This document shows positions 1 to 7,913 of a DNA stretch of 34,082 nucleotides, piece after piece. The position numbers were made by a program, and so were the translations under genes. How positions within the stretch are numbered: the stretch's first letter is position 1; every line of letters starts with the position of its first letter. Source of the stretch: JAEYFP01 sp964566545 (GTDB lineage Bacteria > Bacillota > Clostridia > Lachnospirales > Lachnospiraceae); NCBI GenBank assembly GCA_964566545.1, contig CAZMIX010000027.1, positions 1 to 34,082 of the forward strand, given 5' to 3'. The notes beneath the pieces are model-generated. The model saw nothing but the letters and a program-made list of their open reading frames with translations, made no database searches and was not told where the DNA came from.

Positions 1-3
1 CTC

Positions 4-831
4 CTATTCACTGAAATTGACAACGATGGAGCCGATCGAACTGCTCAGCCGCAGTGTCTTTGCGGCATCTCTGTTTGTATGGTTGATCTCGCTCTGCTTT
101 ACGCCGTTGATAGTGATGCTGCCGACACCCGGCTCGATCCGCATATCGTACGTGTTCATAGGCGACGAGAAATTCATCTCCACTTCACCGACGCCGGATT
201 CTACCTTAATTTCTTCTGCATCGATATTGTCACACTTTAGGTGGCCTGTCCCGGTCGCAATGGAAATCTCCTCTGCCTTCAGTCCCGCGATTTCCATATT
301 CCCGATACCGTTTTGAATGGACACCTCTTCAAAGATAACACCCTTCGGAAGTTCGATCATCATGCCGCTGCTTTCGCCATCTACCTTTTCTCCGATCCGA
401 ATCCCAAATATTTCTACATCTACCCCGGAGTTTTCTACTTTGAGCGTGCTGCCTGACAGTCTTACCTCGTTGTATTCTGTCGAACTGCCTAAAGAGATAT
501 GAATTTTCTCATTAGCAGTTTCTTTGATCGTCATTTCGCCGATGCCATTTTCAATCGAAAGCTTATCAACTTCATCGGGAGAAAAATAATAATCAGATGT
601 CTGAGAAAAGTGCTCGGCGACTCCCTTGTAGAAATCCTGATGGGCTCCGGCAGCGGACTCAGAAATAGCCGATGAAGCAGATTCTGCCGCTTCCGAAACA
701 GCCTCTGCTCCAATCTGAAAGCCCTTGGCAATATTGCTAATAATTCCCACAATACTGCCGATGACCACTATGCTGAGAATAACCGCCAACGCAATGGCGA
801 ACGTTTTAACACCCTTTTCAAATTCCGTCAT
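4..831 (-). CDS. Membrane-anchored toastrack (DUF4097-type) protein
   Basis: The 275-residue protein has one N-terminal membrane segment (about residues 10-35), a Ser/Ala-rich linker and then a beta-strand repeat domain. The repeats follow a hydrophobic-x-hydrophobic-x-x-Gly-x-Gly pattern (IENGIGEMTI, IQNGIGNMEI, VESGVGEVEM, IEPGVGSITI), the hallmark of the DUF4097/toastrack beta-solenoid fold found in Firmicutes envelope-stress proteins. The likely role is an extracytoplasmic scaffold or sensor module; no enzyme motif is visible. Its ATG overlaps the stop of the upstream LiaF-like gene as ATGA, so the two are translationally coupled. The stop lies at positions 4-6, so the gene is complete, but the operon may continue to the left. 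The family call is firm; the partner and signal are inference. Confidence 0.8.
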   Translation of the reverse strand: MTEFEKGVKTFAIALAVILSIVVIGSIVGIISNIAKGFQIGAEAVSEAAESASSAISESAAGAHQDFYKGVAEHFSQTSDYYFSPDEVDKLSIENGIGEMTIKETANEKIHISLGSSTEYNEVRLSGSTLKVENSGVDVEIFGIRIGEKVDGESSGMMIELPKGVIFEEVSIQNGIGNMEIAGLKAEEISIATGTGHLKCDNIDAEEIKVESGVGEVEMNFSSPMNTYDMRIEPGVGSITINGVKQSEINHTNRDAAKTLRLSSSIGSIVVNFSE

Positions 832-1604
832 TTAATCTCGATTCCTCCGAACATACACGTCGCATTAATATGAATAACCGCCCTAATGTCTCCTACAGGA
901 TTCATCGCTTTATTGGTCACGCCGCCAAAAATCGGAACGCTGCTCACTACAACACGCACATTTTCAGGAACAAGAATATCAATCCCTCCAAATACCGCCG
1001 ATGCGACAATTTCAATATTTCCGCTCATCGACGCATTGCGAAGATCCAGACAAGCGCCGCCAAAAATGGCGTTCATTGTCGCTCCCGTAAAGGTCTCGTT
1101 CTGATAGGTTACCTTTCTGGAACCAAAGATCGCCGAGATATCCTTTGCTTTTCCATAATCGCTGCTCCCCGTCGTTCCAGAGAATCCACTCGTATGTGTG
1201 TAAGTTTCTCCCGAATTATATTCATTGTTAGTTTGGAAATCAGTAAAGCCGCCGTCATTTTCAAAGGGCGGAGCCTGTCTTCTGTGATTAGGCCGCAAAA
1301 TAAAGCCAAGGCCGATCACCACGAGAATAATTGGCAAGATCAGATCGCCCACCGTGCTCCATTGTACGATCTCTTGCTGCATAAGCAGTAATAAAATACC
1401 GATCACCAAACCAATCATACTTCCAGAACGCGGTCCGTTTTGAATGACGGAAATTGCACAGGGGACAATGATGAACAGCGTCCACCAGCCGTTAAAAAAC
1501 AAATCAAAATCCCACATATGAAATGCGTTTCCGGCAATTCCGATACCGACTAAAATAAATGCGACGCCCCACAAAATACTTCCTATTTTGTTTCTATTGT
1601 TCAT
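828..1604 (-). CDS. LiaF-like membrane protein (cell-wall stress response)
   Basis: The 258-residue protein has about four hydrophobic segments in residues 8-105, then a polar Ser/Thr/Gly linker (about 108-150), then a C-terminal beta-rich domain with repeated hydrophobic-FGG motifs (NAIFGGACLDL, SAVFGGIDILVP, VPIFGGVTNK, CMFGGIEIK). That architecture matches the DUF5668 plus LiaF C-terminal family; LiaF in Bacillus restrains the LiaRS two-component system that senses cell-wall antibiotics. No histidine kinase or response regulator is visible here, so any coupling to a LiaRS pair is inference. An AAAGGAG-type site precedes the ATG. The gene is first in the minus-strand unit and overlaps the toastrack gene by four bases. 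Confidence 0.8.
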   Translation of the reverse strand: MNNRNKIGSILWGVAFILVGIGIAGNAFHMWDFDLFFNGWWTLFIIVPCAISVIQNGPRSGSMIGLVIGILLLLMQQEIVQWSTVGDLILPIILVVIGLGFILRPNHRRQAPPFENDGGFTDFQTNNEYNSGETYTHTSGFSGTTGSSDYGKAKDISAIFGSRKVTYQNETFTGATMNAIFGGACLDLRNASMSGNIEIVASAVFGGIDILVPENVRVVVSSVPIFGGVTNKAMNPVGDIRAVIHINATCMFGGIEIK

Positions 1605-1769
1605 ATAAAACTCTCCTTTTATAAAATATATGTTTTCTTAAAAATGCTGAATTTCCGCTTGTTTAAATTTATCATATGGTATTTTCCGCTGTTTTCCTAG
1701 TTACATTTGTCATTTTATAGTTTTATATTTTTCATCATTTTTTATATAATCCCTTTTCATTTTTGTAAA

Positions 1770-1793
1770 ATAGTATTACAATGGTAATACTAT
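1770..1793. promoter_or_regulatory. Perfect 10-bp inverted repeat, candidate operator
   Basis: ATAGTATTAC and GTAATACTAT are exact reverse complements separated by four bases (AATG). The dyad sits just upstream of the AAAGGAG ribosome binding site of the small plus-strand gene at 1817 and in the divergent region shared with the LiaF-like operon. Position and symmetry suggest a repressor site or a 5'-UTR hairpin. No run of T follows, so it does not look like a terminator. The binding protein is unknown. Confidence 0.55.
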
Positions 1794-1816
1794 CTAGTAC
1801 GAAAGGAGCTTAGCAT

Positions 1817-2215
1817 ATGGCAAAAAAATTAGGTAAATTTCTCGCATTCGCTGCTATTGCGGGAGCCGCTGCCGCAGGTGCATACTATTATCTGAATAAA
1901 AAGGAGGAAAAAAACTGCGACTGTGAAGACGACTTTGATGACGATATAGAAAATTTCTTTGACGAAGAAAAAGAAAAGGCTGCATCAAACACGAATAGGG
2001 AATATGTTTCTTTAAACAAATCCTCAACTGCTGACTCTGCAAAGGATGCACTTAAAAACGTGGTGATGGAAACTGCCGCCGAATTAAAAGAAAAGGCTGC
2101 GGAAGCAGCGGACGGTGTCGGTCTTGTCAAAGATGCTACTAAAGAAGCTGCCGAATTCGCCTTTCAGGAATTTAAAGATGATACAGAAGCCAAGACGGAT
2201 GATGCAGAAGTATAA
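1817..2215 (+). CDS. Small acidic YtxH-like membrane-associated protein
   Basis: The 132-residue protein starts with a short basic stretch and a Gly/Ala-rich hydrophobic segment (about residues 8-27), followed by KK and then a highly acidic, low-complexity region (about 30-60) and a predicted amphipathic helical tail rich in Ala, Lys and Glu (about 70-120). This resembles the YtxH group of small general-stress or cell-surface proteins, but the similarity is only in layout. The start is supported by GAAAGGAGCT about eight bases upstream of ATG. It stands alone between a 10-bp inverted repeat upstream and a strong terminator downstream. A CDC motif at residues 34-36 is the only cysteine feature. 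The function is unknown. Confidence 0.75.
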   Translation: MAKKLGKFLAFAAIAGAAAAGAYYYLNKKEEKNCDCEDDFDDDIENFFDEEKEKAASNTNREYVSLNKSSTADSAKDALKNVVMETAAELKEKAAEAADGVGLVKDATKEAAEFAFQEFKDDTEAKTDDAEV

Positions 2216-2232
2216 TACCGCTTTGTTCTTTT

Positions 2233-2275
2233 AAAAAGAAAGAATGTGTATGGAGTTCTCACATTCTTTCTTTTT
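2233..2275. terminator. Bidirectional intrinsic terminator
   Basis: Arms 2233-2248 and 2260-2275 pair perfectly over 16 bases around an 11-base loop. The outer stem is A-rich on one side and T-rich on the other, so a T-run follows the core stem in both directions. It lies between the convergent genes ending at 2215 (plus) and 2292 (minus) and probably serves both. Confidence 0.9.
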
Positions 2276-2291
2276 TATTACAGGGGGATTT

Positions 2292-3137
2292 CTAGCCTCT
2301 GCGGGTTTTCATTTCCAACAAAACCTGCTGCTTTAGTTCCCTCACTTTGTCCTTCATACGATTGTTTGCATTTGGTGAAACAAGGATGCCGGAGATCAGT
2401 CTGGAAGCGATATCATATTTTTCGAATTTAATCGCCGTAACTGCAATCAAATAATCAACCGTCATTTCATCCATGCCGCACATTGGAAAATTTTCTGTCT
2501 GCCGGGCGGACATAAAGCCCTCCATGGTGTTTTCCAAAAGCTCCAACTCATCTTTTTGCATTTGAGACATCATTTCATCGTAATCCAATGCTCCCGGATC
2601 ACAGGCTTCCATCTTGCCACGCACAAGCCATGCCATTTTCAAGCATGTATATGCTTTCTCGCTCGCTCTCGCGCGCTTTACAACCGCATTGGCAAGCGCA
2701 AGCTGATAGCGTTCGATGGCATCGTCATAGCTATATTCTTCCTTGGGTGCAAAAGTTTTGAAGTTCTTTGAGATGTTCTCCTTAATGAGCTTTGCCTGCG
2801 GTGACGTAATCGACTTAAAATATCTTGAAATTGCTGCATAACCACAATGGGGGCACGCGATAACATCATATTTGAGCGGATCGATTTTCTCATATTTCGG
2901 ACGTAAATCCATATCGGTTCCAAGAAGCTTCGCCTTGCCTGCCTTGATTGTCCGTACCTTAAACTCCTTATCACAAACAGGACAAGTATAGGTCTTGTCA
3001 AACAGAAAATCCGACTCTGTTATTTCTTTTGCAGTCGCCTTCTGCTGACCTATCGGCCCCGATTCCTCTTTTTCGAAAAGGTCTGCATCCTCCAGCTTTC
3101 CAAGTCCCATGTTTCCTAATCCCGACAAAATTCCCAT
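2292..3137 (-). CDS. DUF2225 family zinc-binding protein
   Basis: The 281-residue cytoplasmic protein has two CxxC pairs, TCPVCDKEF (about residues 51-59) and ACPHCGYAA (about 94-102), separated by a basic segment ending in RPKYEKIDPLKYD. This spacing is typical of DUF2225, a Firmicutes family of unknown function. The rest is alpha-helical and TPR-like, with a long Lys/Glu-rich middle and a C-terminal helix. AGGAGG precedes the ATG at good distance. The gene starts 39 bases after glnS, so it is probably co-transcribed with it. It ends at the bidirectional terminator at 2233-2275. The zinc-binding claim rests on the four cysteines; the biological role is not known. Confidence 0.85.
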   Translation of the reverse strand: MGILSGLGNMGLGKLEDADLFEKEESGPIGQQKATAKEITESDFLFDKTYTCPVCDKEFKVRTIKAGKAKLLGTDMDLRPKYEKIDPLKYDVIACPHCGYAAISRYFKSITSPQAKLIKENISKNFKTFAPKEEYSYDDAIERYQLALANAVVKRARASEKAYTCLKMAWLVRGKMEACDPGALDYDEMMSQMQKDELELLENTMEGFMSARQTENFPMCGMDEMTVDYLIAVTAIKFEKYDIASRLISGILVSPNANNRMKDKVRELKQQVLLEMKTRRG

Positions 3138-3176
3138 GTTTTATATCCTCCTGTGCATATTGTGTAGTTGCATGAT

Positions 3177-4853
3177 TTATCTGTTCTGTATGGGCAGCTT
3201 AAATGAACTTTTTAAAGATACAATTCTGTTAAAAACAAGTGACTCCGGTCTGGAATCCTTCGCATCGACGCTGAAAAATCCCTGTCGCACGAACTGAAAG
3301 CTGTCATATGCTTTTGCAGTTTCAAAATTGGGTTCCAAATAACAGTCCTTTAAAACAGTGATGGAATTCGGGTTCAAATTCAGACTGTTATCAGAATTAT
3401 AAACACCCTTTTCCTCATCAATCAGATTTTCATAAAGACGTACCTCTGCTTTTATCGCATTCGGCGCGCTTACCCAATGGATTGTACCCTTTACCTTACG
3501 TTCCGCAAACCCTCCGCCTGATTTTGTCGCCGGATCATACGTGCAGTGAACTGTCGTCACCTTTCCGCTTTCGTCCTTTTCGAAGCTTGTACAGGTCACA
3601 AAATAAGCGTTCATCAAGCGAACCTCATTGCCGGGAAATAAACGGAAATATTTCTTCGGCGGCTCCTCCATAAAGTCCTCCCGCTCGATATACAGCTCCT
3701 TTGAAAAAGGAACCTTTCTCGTCCCGAGCGTTTCGTTTTCCATATTGTTCTGTACTTCAAAGTATTCTGTTTCATTTTCCGGATAATTGTCGATCACAAG
3801 CCTGATTGGGTCTAAGATTGCCATCATCCGCGGACGCTTCAGCTTCAGATCCTCTCTGATGCAGTATTCCAGCATCGCATAATCAACAGAGGACTGACTT
3901 TTGGAAATGCCGCATAAATCTACAAACATTTTAATGGATTCCGGCGTAAAGCCCCGCCTTCTGAGCGCGGCAATCGAAACAAGGCGCGGATCATCCCAGC
4001 CGTCTACCACTTCGTCCTCTACCAGCTTTTTGATATATCGCTTTCCTGTTACTACGTTGGTCAGATACAGCTTCGCAAATTCGATCTGCTTTGGCGGGAA
4101 CGGATACTCAAGCTCCTGCACTACCCAATCGTAAAGCGGGCGGTGATCTTCGAACTCAAGCGTACAGATCGAGTGGGTAACGCCCTCGATCGCGTCCTCA
4201 ATCGGATGAGCAAAGTCGTACATCGGATAGATGCACCACTGATCGCCCGTATTGTGATGGGACATATGCGCCACGCGGTAAATGACCGGATCGCGCATAT
4301 TGATATTAGGAGATGCCATATCTATTTTGGCGCGCAGCACCTTTTCACCGTCCTGATACAAGCCGTTCTTCATATTTTCAAAAATCTGCAGATTTTCCTC
4401 GATGCTCCTTTGGCGGTAGGGACTGTCCTTACCCGGCGTCTCAAAGCTGCCGCGATATTCTCTGATTTCGTCCGCCGTCAGATCGCAGACGAACGCCTTG
4501 CCCTTTTTAATCAACTTGACCGCCGCCTCATACATCTGTTCAAAATAATCGGAAGCAAAAAACAGCCTATCCTCCCAATCGGCACCGAGCCAGGCCACAT
4601 CAGCCTTAATGGATTCTACGAATTCTATTTTTTCCTTTGTGGGGTTTGTATCATCAAAACGGAGATTAAATTTACCGCCATACTGCTGTGTCAAGCCATA
4701 GTTTAAAAGAATTGATTTTGCATGTCCGATATGCAGATAGCCGTTTGGTTCCGGGGGAAACCTCGTACAAATCGTCCGATACTTTCCTTCCTCTAAATCC
4801 TTATCTATGATCTGTTCAATAAAATTTCTTGAAATAACTTCCTTCTCATCCAT
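3177..4853 (-). CDS. glnS: Glutaminyl-tRNA synthetase
   Basis: This class I synthetase charges tRNA-Gln with glutamine in the cytoplasm. The HIGH motif is in PNGYLHIGHAKS (about residues 37-48). The conserved family segments DDTNP, YPMYDFAHPIEDA and GWDDPR are present, followed by the beta-barrel anticodon domain. The length (558 residues) is normal. I chose ATG at 4853: GGGAG lies nine bases upstream, whereas the GTG two codons earlier would have only three bases of spacing. The KMSKS-equivalent loop reads VVTGKRYIKK instead of the VMSKRKL seen in E. coli; the loop lysine is kept. It is the first gene of a probable glnS-DUF2225 unit with a clear promoter at 4902-4930. Confidence 0.95.
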   Translation of the reverse strand: MDEKEVISRNFIEQIIDKDLEEGKYRTICTRFPPEPNGYLHIGHAKSILLNYGLTQQYGGKFNLRFDDTNPTKEKIEFVESIKADVAWLGADWEDRLFFASDYFEQMYEAAVKLIKKGKAFVCDLTADEIREYRGSFETPGKDSPYRQRSIEENLQIFENMKNGLYQDGEKVLRAKIDMASPNINMRDPVIYRVAHMSHHNTGDQWCIYPMYDFAHPIEDAIEGVTHSICTLEFEDHRPLYDWVVQELEYPFPPKQIEFAKLYLTNVVTGKRYIKKLVEDEVVDGWDDPRLVSIAALRRRGFTPESIKMFVDLCGISKSQSSVDYAMLEYCIREDLKLKRPRMMAILDPIRLVIDNYPENETEYFEVQNNMENETLGTRKVPFSKELYIEREDFMEEPPKKYFRLFPGNEVRLMNAYFVTCTSFEKDESGKVTTVHCTYDPATKSGGGFAERKVKGTIHWVSAPNAIKAEVRLYENLIDEEKGVYNSDNSLNLNPNSITVLKDCYLEPNFETAKAYDSFQFVRQGFFSVDAKDSRPESLVFNRIVSLKSSFKLPIQNR

Positions 4854-4901
4854 TGTCACATTCTCCCATGAATATTATTTCTTTTTTTTCTATTATGATT
4901 T

Positions 4902-4930
4902 ATTATACTTGCTATTACGATTTTTAGCAA
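4902..4930 (-). promoter_or_regulatory. Sigma-A promoter of glnS
   Basis: On the minus strand, TTGCTA (4925-4930) and TATAAT (4902-4907) are separated by 17 bases. The -10 box is perfect. A 7-bp inverted repeat, CTTGCTA (4909-4915) and TAGCAAG (4925-4931), overlaps the spacer and -35 box. No T-box motif is present upstream of this synthetase gene. Confidence 0.75.
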
Positions 4931-4997
4931 GGTCTGACCCCGTTTTTTTCATAATCCAAACACGCAACCGCATACTTTTATCATTCGATTATATGAC

Positions 4998-5014
4998 AAA
5001 TGTAAATTACATTT
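4998..5014. promoter_or_regulatory. Perfect 17-bp palindrome, candidate operator
   Basis: AAATGTAA, one central A, then TTACATTT forms an exact 8-bp inverted repeat. It lies about 50 bases upstream of the zinc-ribbon gene and overlaps a weak -35 (TTACAT, 5007-5012) placed 17 bases before TATGAT (5030-5035). A dimeric repressor site is the simplest reading. I cannot assign the regulator. Confidence 0.5.
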
Positions 5015-5065
5015 CGGAGCCGATTCTATTATGATAAAAGAAAATCTTTTCAGGAGGAAATGAGT

Positions 5066-5296
5066 ATGATATGTCCAAGATGCGGAAGTAATATGGTTGT
5101 GTGCAACACCTCAAGCGAGACGATGACCGATACGAAAACAAAGGGCTTTGGCTGGATCAAGGCATGCCTCGGTTATCTTTTATTTAATATTCCCGGTATT
5201 TTGTGCGGTCTTTGCGGGATGGGAAAGGGAAAATCCAGAACGACGACAACCACGCGCACCGTTCACACATGCCAGTCATGCGGATACCGGTTTTAG
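5066..5296 (+). CDS. Small zinc-ribbon membrane-associated protein
   Basis: The 76-residue protein begins MICPRCGSNM (a CxxC knuckle), has a central hydrophobic stretch with several Cys and Gly residues (about 28-50), and ends with HTCQSCGYRF (second CxxC). Two CxxC pairs flanking a hydrophobic hairpin resemble LITAF-like and bacterial zinc-ribbon membrane proteins. AGGAGG at 5052-5057 is only two bases from the ATG at 5060 but eight from the ATG at 5066, so the later ATG is the better start. It is followed 24 bases later by the DUF2085 gene, probably one transcript. The function is unknown. Confidence 0.75.
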   Translation: MICPRCGSNMVVCNTSSETMTDTKTKGFGWIKACLGYLLFNIPGILCGLCGMGKGKSRTTTTTRTVHTCQSCGYRF

Positions 5297-5320
5297 GAAA
5301 TCGTCGGGAAGGAGCATTTT

Positions 5321-5689
5321 ATGTCGATCAAGCAACGGCTGCTGTGGCTGCTGCTCACAGCGGGCAATTACAGCGGCTGCCATCAGCTTCCGGAGCGGAG
5401 CTTTTTCTATAAGGGGAAGCAGTTTCCCGTCTGTGCGAGATGTACCGGCGTATCCATCGGACAGCTGCTTTCTATTATCGTCAATATCCGGTTCGGCGCC
5501 GGATCCCCTATGCTTTCTGTTCTCTTGCTTTCCTGCATGGGCGCGGACTGGCTGATTCAGGAGACGGGAATCAAAGAATCCACCAACCGGCGCCGTCTGC
5601 TGACGGGTATGTTAGGTGGATTCGGATTGTTCAACCTGTATTTTATTTTTTTACGCAAACTGTATTTTTTTCTTACACGCTCTCAATGA
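5321..5689 (+). CDS. DUF2085 family membrane protein
   Basis: The 122-residue protein carries the two DUF2085 signatures CHQLPERSF (about residues 20-28) and CARCTGVSIG (about 38-47), plus hydrophobic segments around 45-75 and 95-115. The histidine and cysteines suggest a metal or redox role, which has not been established for the family. GAAGGAG precedes the ATG. The gene is downstream of the small zinc-ribbon gene in the same direction. Its last 17 bases overlap the 3' end of spoVAD on the other strand, a tail-to-tail overlap with no room for a separate terminator. Confidence 0.8.
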   Translation: MSIKQRLLWLLLTAGNYSGCHQLPERSFFYKGKQFPVCARCTGVSIGQLLSIIVNIRFGAGSPMLSVLLLSCMGADWLIQETGIKESTNRRRLLTGMLGGFGLFNLYFIFLRKLYFFLTRSQ

Positions 5690-6692
5690 CAACGCCGTGG
5701 GCGATTCCCGGCACGGAATTGCCTTCATTAAAGCTGACTGTGGATAACAGCGCGCCTGTCGGAACGAATAAAATCCGTTTCCACGTGCCTTCCTGAAGCT
5801 GTTTCAGAATATAGGCACTCAGCACAACTGCCGAGCATCCACAGCCACTACCGCCCGCATGGGTATCTTGACTCTCCTGGTCAAATATTTCAATGCCGCA
5901 ATCCATATGGCATTCTGAAATATCCACCCCTTTTTCTTTCAGTAATTCTATCAATAACGTCTGACCTACCGTTCCGAGGTCGCCGGTAATAATCTTGTCA
6001 TAATCCTTTGGCGTTCTGCCAAAATCATTCAAATGCTGATAAATCAGATCGCAGGCCGCCGGCGCCATTGTCGCACCCATATTCATGGAATCCTTCACGC
6101 CGTAATCAACGATTCTTCCCGGCGTAAAGCCTGTAATTTTCGCTTTTGACAACAGCGTTTTTTCCTCTGATAAAATAAATGCGCCGCTTCCCGTCACCGT
6201 CCACGATGCTGACAGCGGACGCTGGCTGCCATATTGCATCGGATAGCGAAACTGTTTTTCCGCACTCGCAAAATGGCTCGACGTCAGACAGAGCACCCGC
6301 TCGGCAAAGCCGCCGGCAACCGCCATTGAGCCAAGTCCCAGAGATTCCCCGCATGTGGAGCACGCCCCGTACAAGCCCAGCAACGGAATATTTAAATCGG
6401 CCAGACCAAAGGAGGTCGCAATTAATTGACCGAGCAAATCACCCGCAAAGACATAGCGGATATAGTCCGGTTTCAAGGACGCCTTTCCAATCGCAAGCGA
6501 GGCCGCCTCTTTTTGTAATGTACTTTCTGCTTCTTCCCATGATTCGCAGCCGAACATCGCGTCGTCGCAGATCATGTCAAACATGCTTCCGAGCGGCCCT
6601 TCGCCTTCTTTCTTTCCTACAATGGAGGCGCTGCTGATAATATATACCGGATTTTCAAAGCAGACACTCTGCTTTCCCGCCATCTGTGCCAT
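5673..6692 (-). CDS. spoVAD: Stage V sporulation protein AD
   Basis: SpoVAD is a thiolase-fold protein of the spore inner membrane that takes part in dipicolinic acid uptake into the forespore and its release at germination. The 339 residues match the usual length, with characteristic stretches GLYGACSTCGESLGLG, SHFASAEKQFRYPMQYGSQRP, GDLGTVGQ and HAGGSGCGCSA. It is the last gene of the spoVA group in the window, 114 bases after spoVAC. The start at 6692 has a GGATGGGA-like site upstream. It converges on the DUF2085 gene with a 17-base overlap. No spoVAE follows. Confidence 0.95.
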   Translation of the reverse strand: MAQMAGKQSVCFENPVYIISSASIVGKKEGEGPLGSMFDMICDDAMFGCESWEEAESTLQKEAASLAIGKASLKPDYIRYVFAGDLLGQLIATSFGLADLNIPLLGLYGACSTCGESLGLGSMAVAGGFAERVLCLTSSHFASAEKQFRYPMQYGSQRPLSASWTVTGSGAFILSEEKTLLSKAKITGFTPGRIVDYGVKDSMNMGATMAPAACDLIYQHLNDFGRTPKDYDKIITGDLGTVGQTLLIELLKEKGVDISECHMDCGIEIFDQESQDTHAGGSGCGCSAVVLSAYILKQLQEGTWKRILFVPTGALLSTVSFNEGNSVPGIAHGVVIESV

Positions 6693-6806
6693 TTCTATCC
6701 CATCCTGTTTTATTTTATGATTTATTCTTTACTGACTCATTTAATTTTAGTTTTTCCACAGAGTTGCTGTTTATGCAATCATTTTACTTCCTTTGAAAAT
6801 ATTTCT

Positions 6807-7286
6807 CTACCACCAGACTGCTATTTTACCACACCAGTAAATCAGGCCGAGTACCCAGCTCGTAAAAATGCCGTATAGGATAACGGGTCCGGCGATTGTG
6901 AATACTTTCGCGCCGACGCCGAACACCTGCCCCTCCTTTTTAAATTCCAAAGCAGCGGCCGCGATCGAATTCGCAAATCCGGTAATCGGCACAAGAATGC
7001 CGGCGCCCGCAAATTTAGCGATGCCGGGATATAAATTCAGGCCTGTCAAAAGAGCGCTGAGTAGCACGAGCAGCATCGAACACCACGAGCCGGCAGTTTC
7101 CTTGTCCATCCCTCTTGACGCCGCAAAATTCAATATCCACTCACCGAGCATACAGATGAGACCACCTGCCACAAACGCCTGCAGCAGCACCCGCCACATG
7201 GCATGCATCGGCGTGGCCGCTTTGATTTGCTTCTCATATTTATCGATCGTCTCCTGTGAAACATTTTTATTTCCCTGCTCACCCAT
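6807..7286 (-). CDS. spoVAC: Stage V sporulation protein AC
   Basis: SpoVAC is the integral membrane component reported to behave as a mechanosensitive dipicolinate channel during germination. The 159-residue product has about four membrane segments and the family core FAGAGILVPITGFANS, followed by ALEFKKEGQVFGVGAKVF. The N-terminal 25 residues are polar and lysine-rich, as usual. AGGAG lies about eight bases before the ATG. The gap to spoVAB upstream is 132 bases, unusually wide for this operon; I see no gene or clear promoter in it. Confidence 0.95.
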   Translation of the reverse strand: MGEQGNKNVSQETIDKYEKQIKAATPMHAMWRVLLQAFVAGGLICMLGEWILNFAASRGMDKETAGSWCSMLLVLLSALLTGLNLYPGIAKFAGAGILVPITGFANSIAAAALEFKKEGQVFGVGAKVFTIAGPVILYGIFTSWVLGLIYWCGKIAVWW

Positions 7287-7418
7287 TATTTTACTCCTGT
7301 TTTCATTTTGTATTTATTGTTCCTTATTTCTCATTTTCAAGTCTGAACCTTACACCTTTCATCTCTGTTCAAAGTATTTACAAAATTAATAGAATTATAC
7401 GGCATTTTCACTTGCCGC

Positions 7419-7913
7419 TTACAGCCAGCGCATATAAAATAACGAACCAAACAACTTTCCGAATGCCATGCCCAGAATAACCGCTTTGATGCCGAATTTC
7501 AGGTTCGTCCGCCTCTCGAAAATCGGAACCGTATCCAGAAGCTCCGCGATTGCAAGCGCAAGACAGCCGACAAAAATACCCGTAAACAGCCCATAGAAGG
7601 ACAGCATCCCTTTTTCGAACCCTTCCGTCCACGCCGGATAGGTAAATCCCGCCTGCTCACACAATATGGCCAGCTTTTCCTTCATGTGTGAAAGAAATAT
7701 GCATATTCTCTTATAAAAAATACTGATAAAATTTCCAAAGAGGGTTCCAAATACGACCATCTCTTCATATAAAAACGCTTTATTCGCCGTATGCGTCTTT
7801 CCCGCAAACCGCGGCACAAGCCCGACTGCGGTCAGCGTCGTAAACACACCGCCTGATACAAACAATCCAAAGCTCAGCCCCAGCAAACAAAGCCCGGCTT
7901 CCTTAATCCACAT
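7419..7913 (-). CDS. spoVAB: Stage V sporulation protein AB
   Basis: The 164-residue membrane protein has the SpoVAB layout: an N-terminal hydrophobic segment with LTAVGLVPRFAGKTHTA, a middle part with YEEMVVFGTLFG, and a C-terminal LFTGIFVGCLALAIAELLDT followed by GKLFGSLF. It is slightly longer than the about 141 residues of the Bacillus protein because of an insert around residues 62-85. The ATG overlaps the spoVAA stop by 11 bases and has an AAGGGA site inside spoVAA. Its biochemical role is not known beyond membership of the SpoVA set. Confidence 0.9.
   Translation of the reverse strand: MWIKEAGLCLLGLSFGLFVSGGVFTTLTAVGLVPRFAGKTHTANKAFLYEEMVVFGTLFGNFISIFYKRICIFLSHMKEKLAILCEQAGFTYPAWTEGFEKGMLSFYGLFTGIFVGCLALAIAELLDTVPIFERRTNLKFGIKAVILGMAFGKLFGSLFYMRWL

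Noticed and set aside
4143..4706. Plus-strand 187-codon frame opposite glnS
   Set aside because: Antisense shadow of a conserved synthetase region with no start signal or recognisable domain.
7287..7418. Possible 22-codon gene in the gap between spoVAB and spoVAC
   Set aside because: An ATG-started frame exists on the minus strand, but it has no ribosome binding site and no conserved feature.
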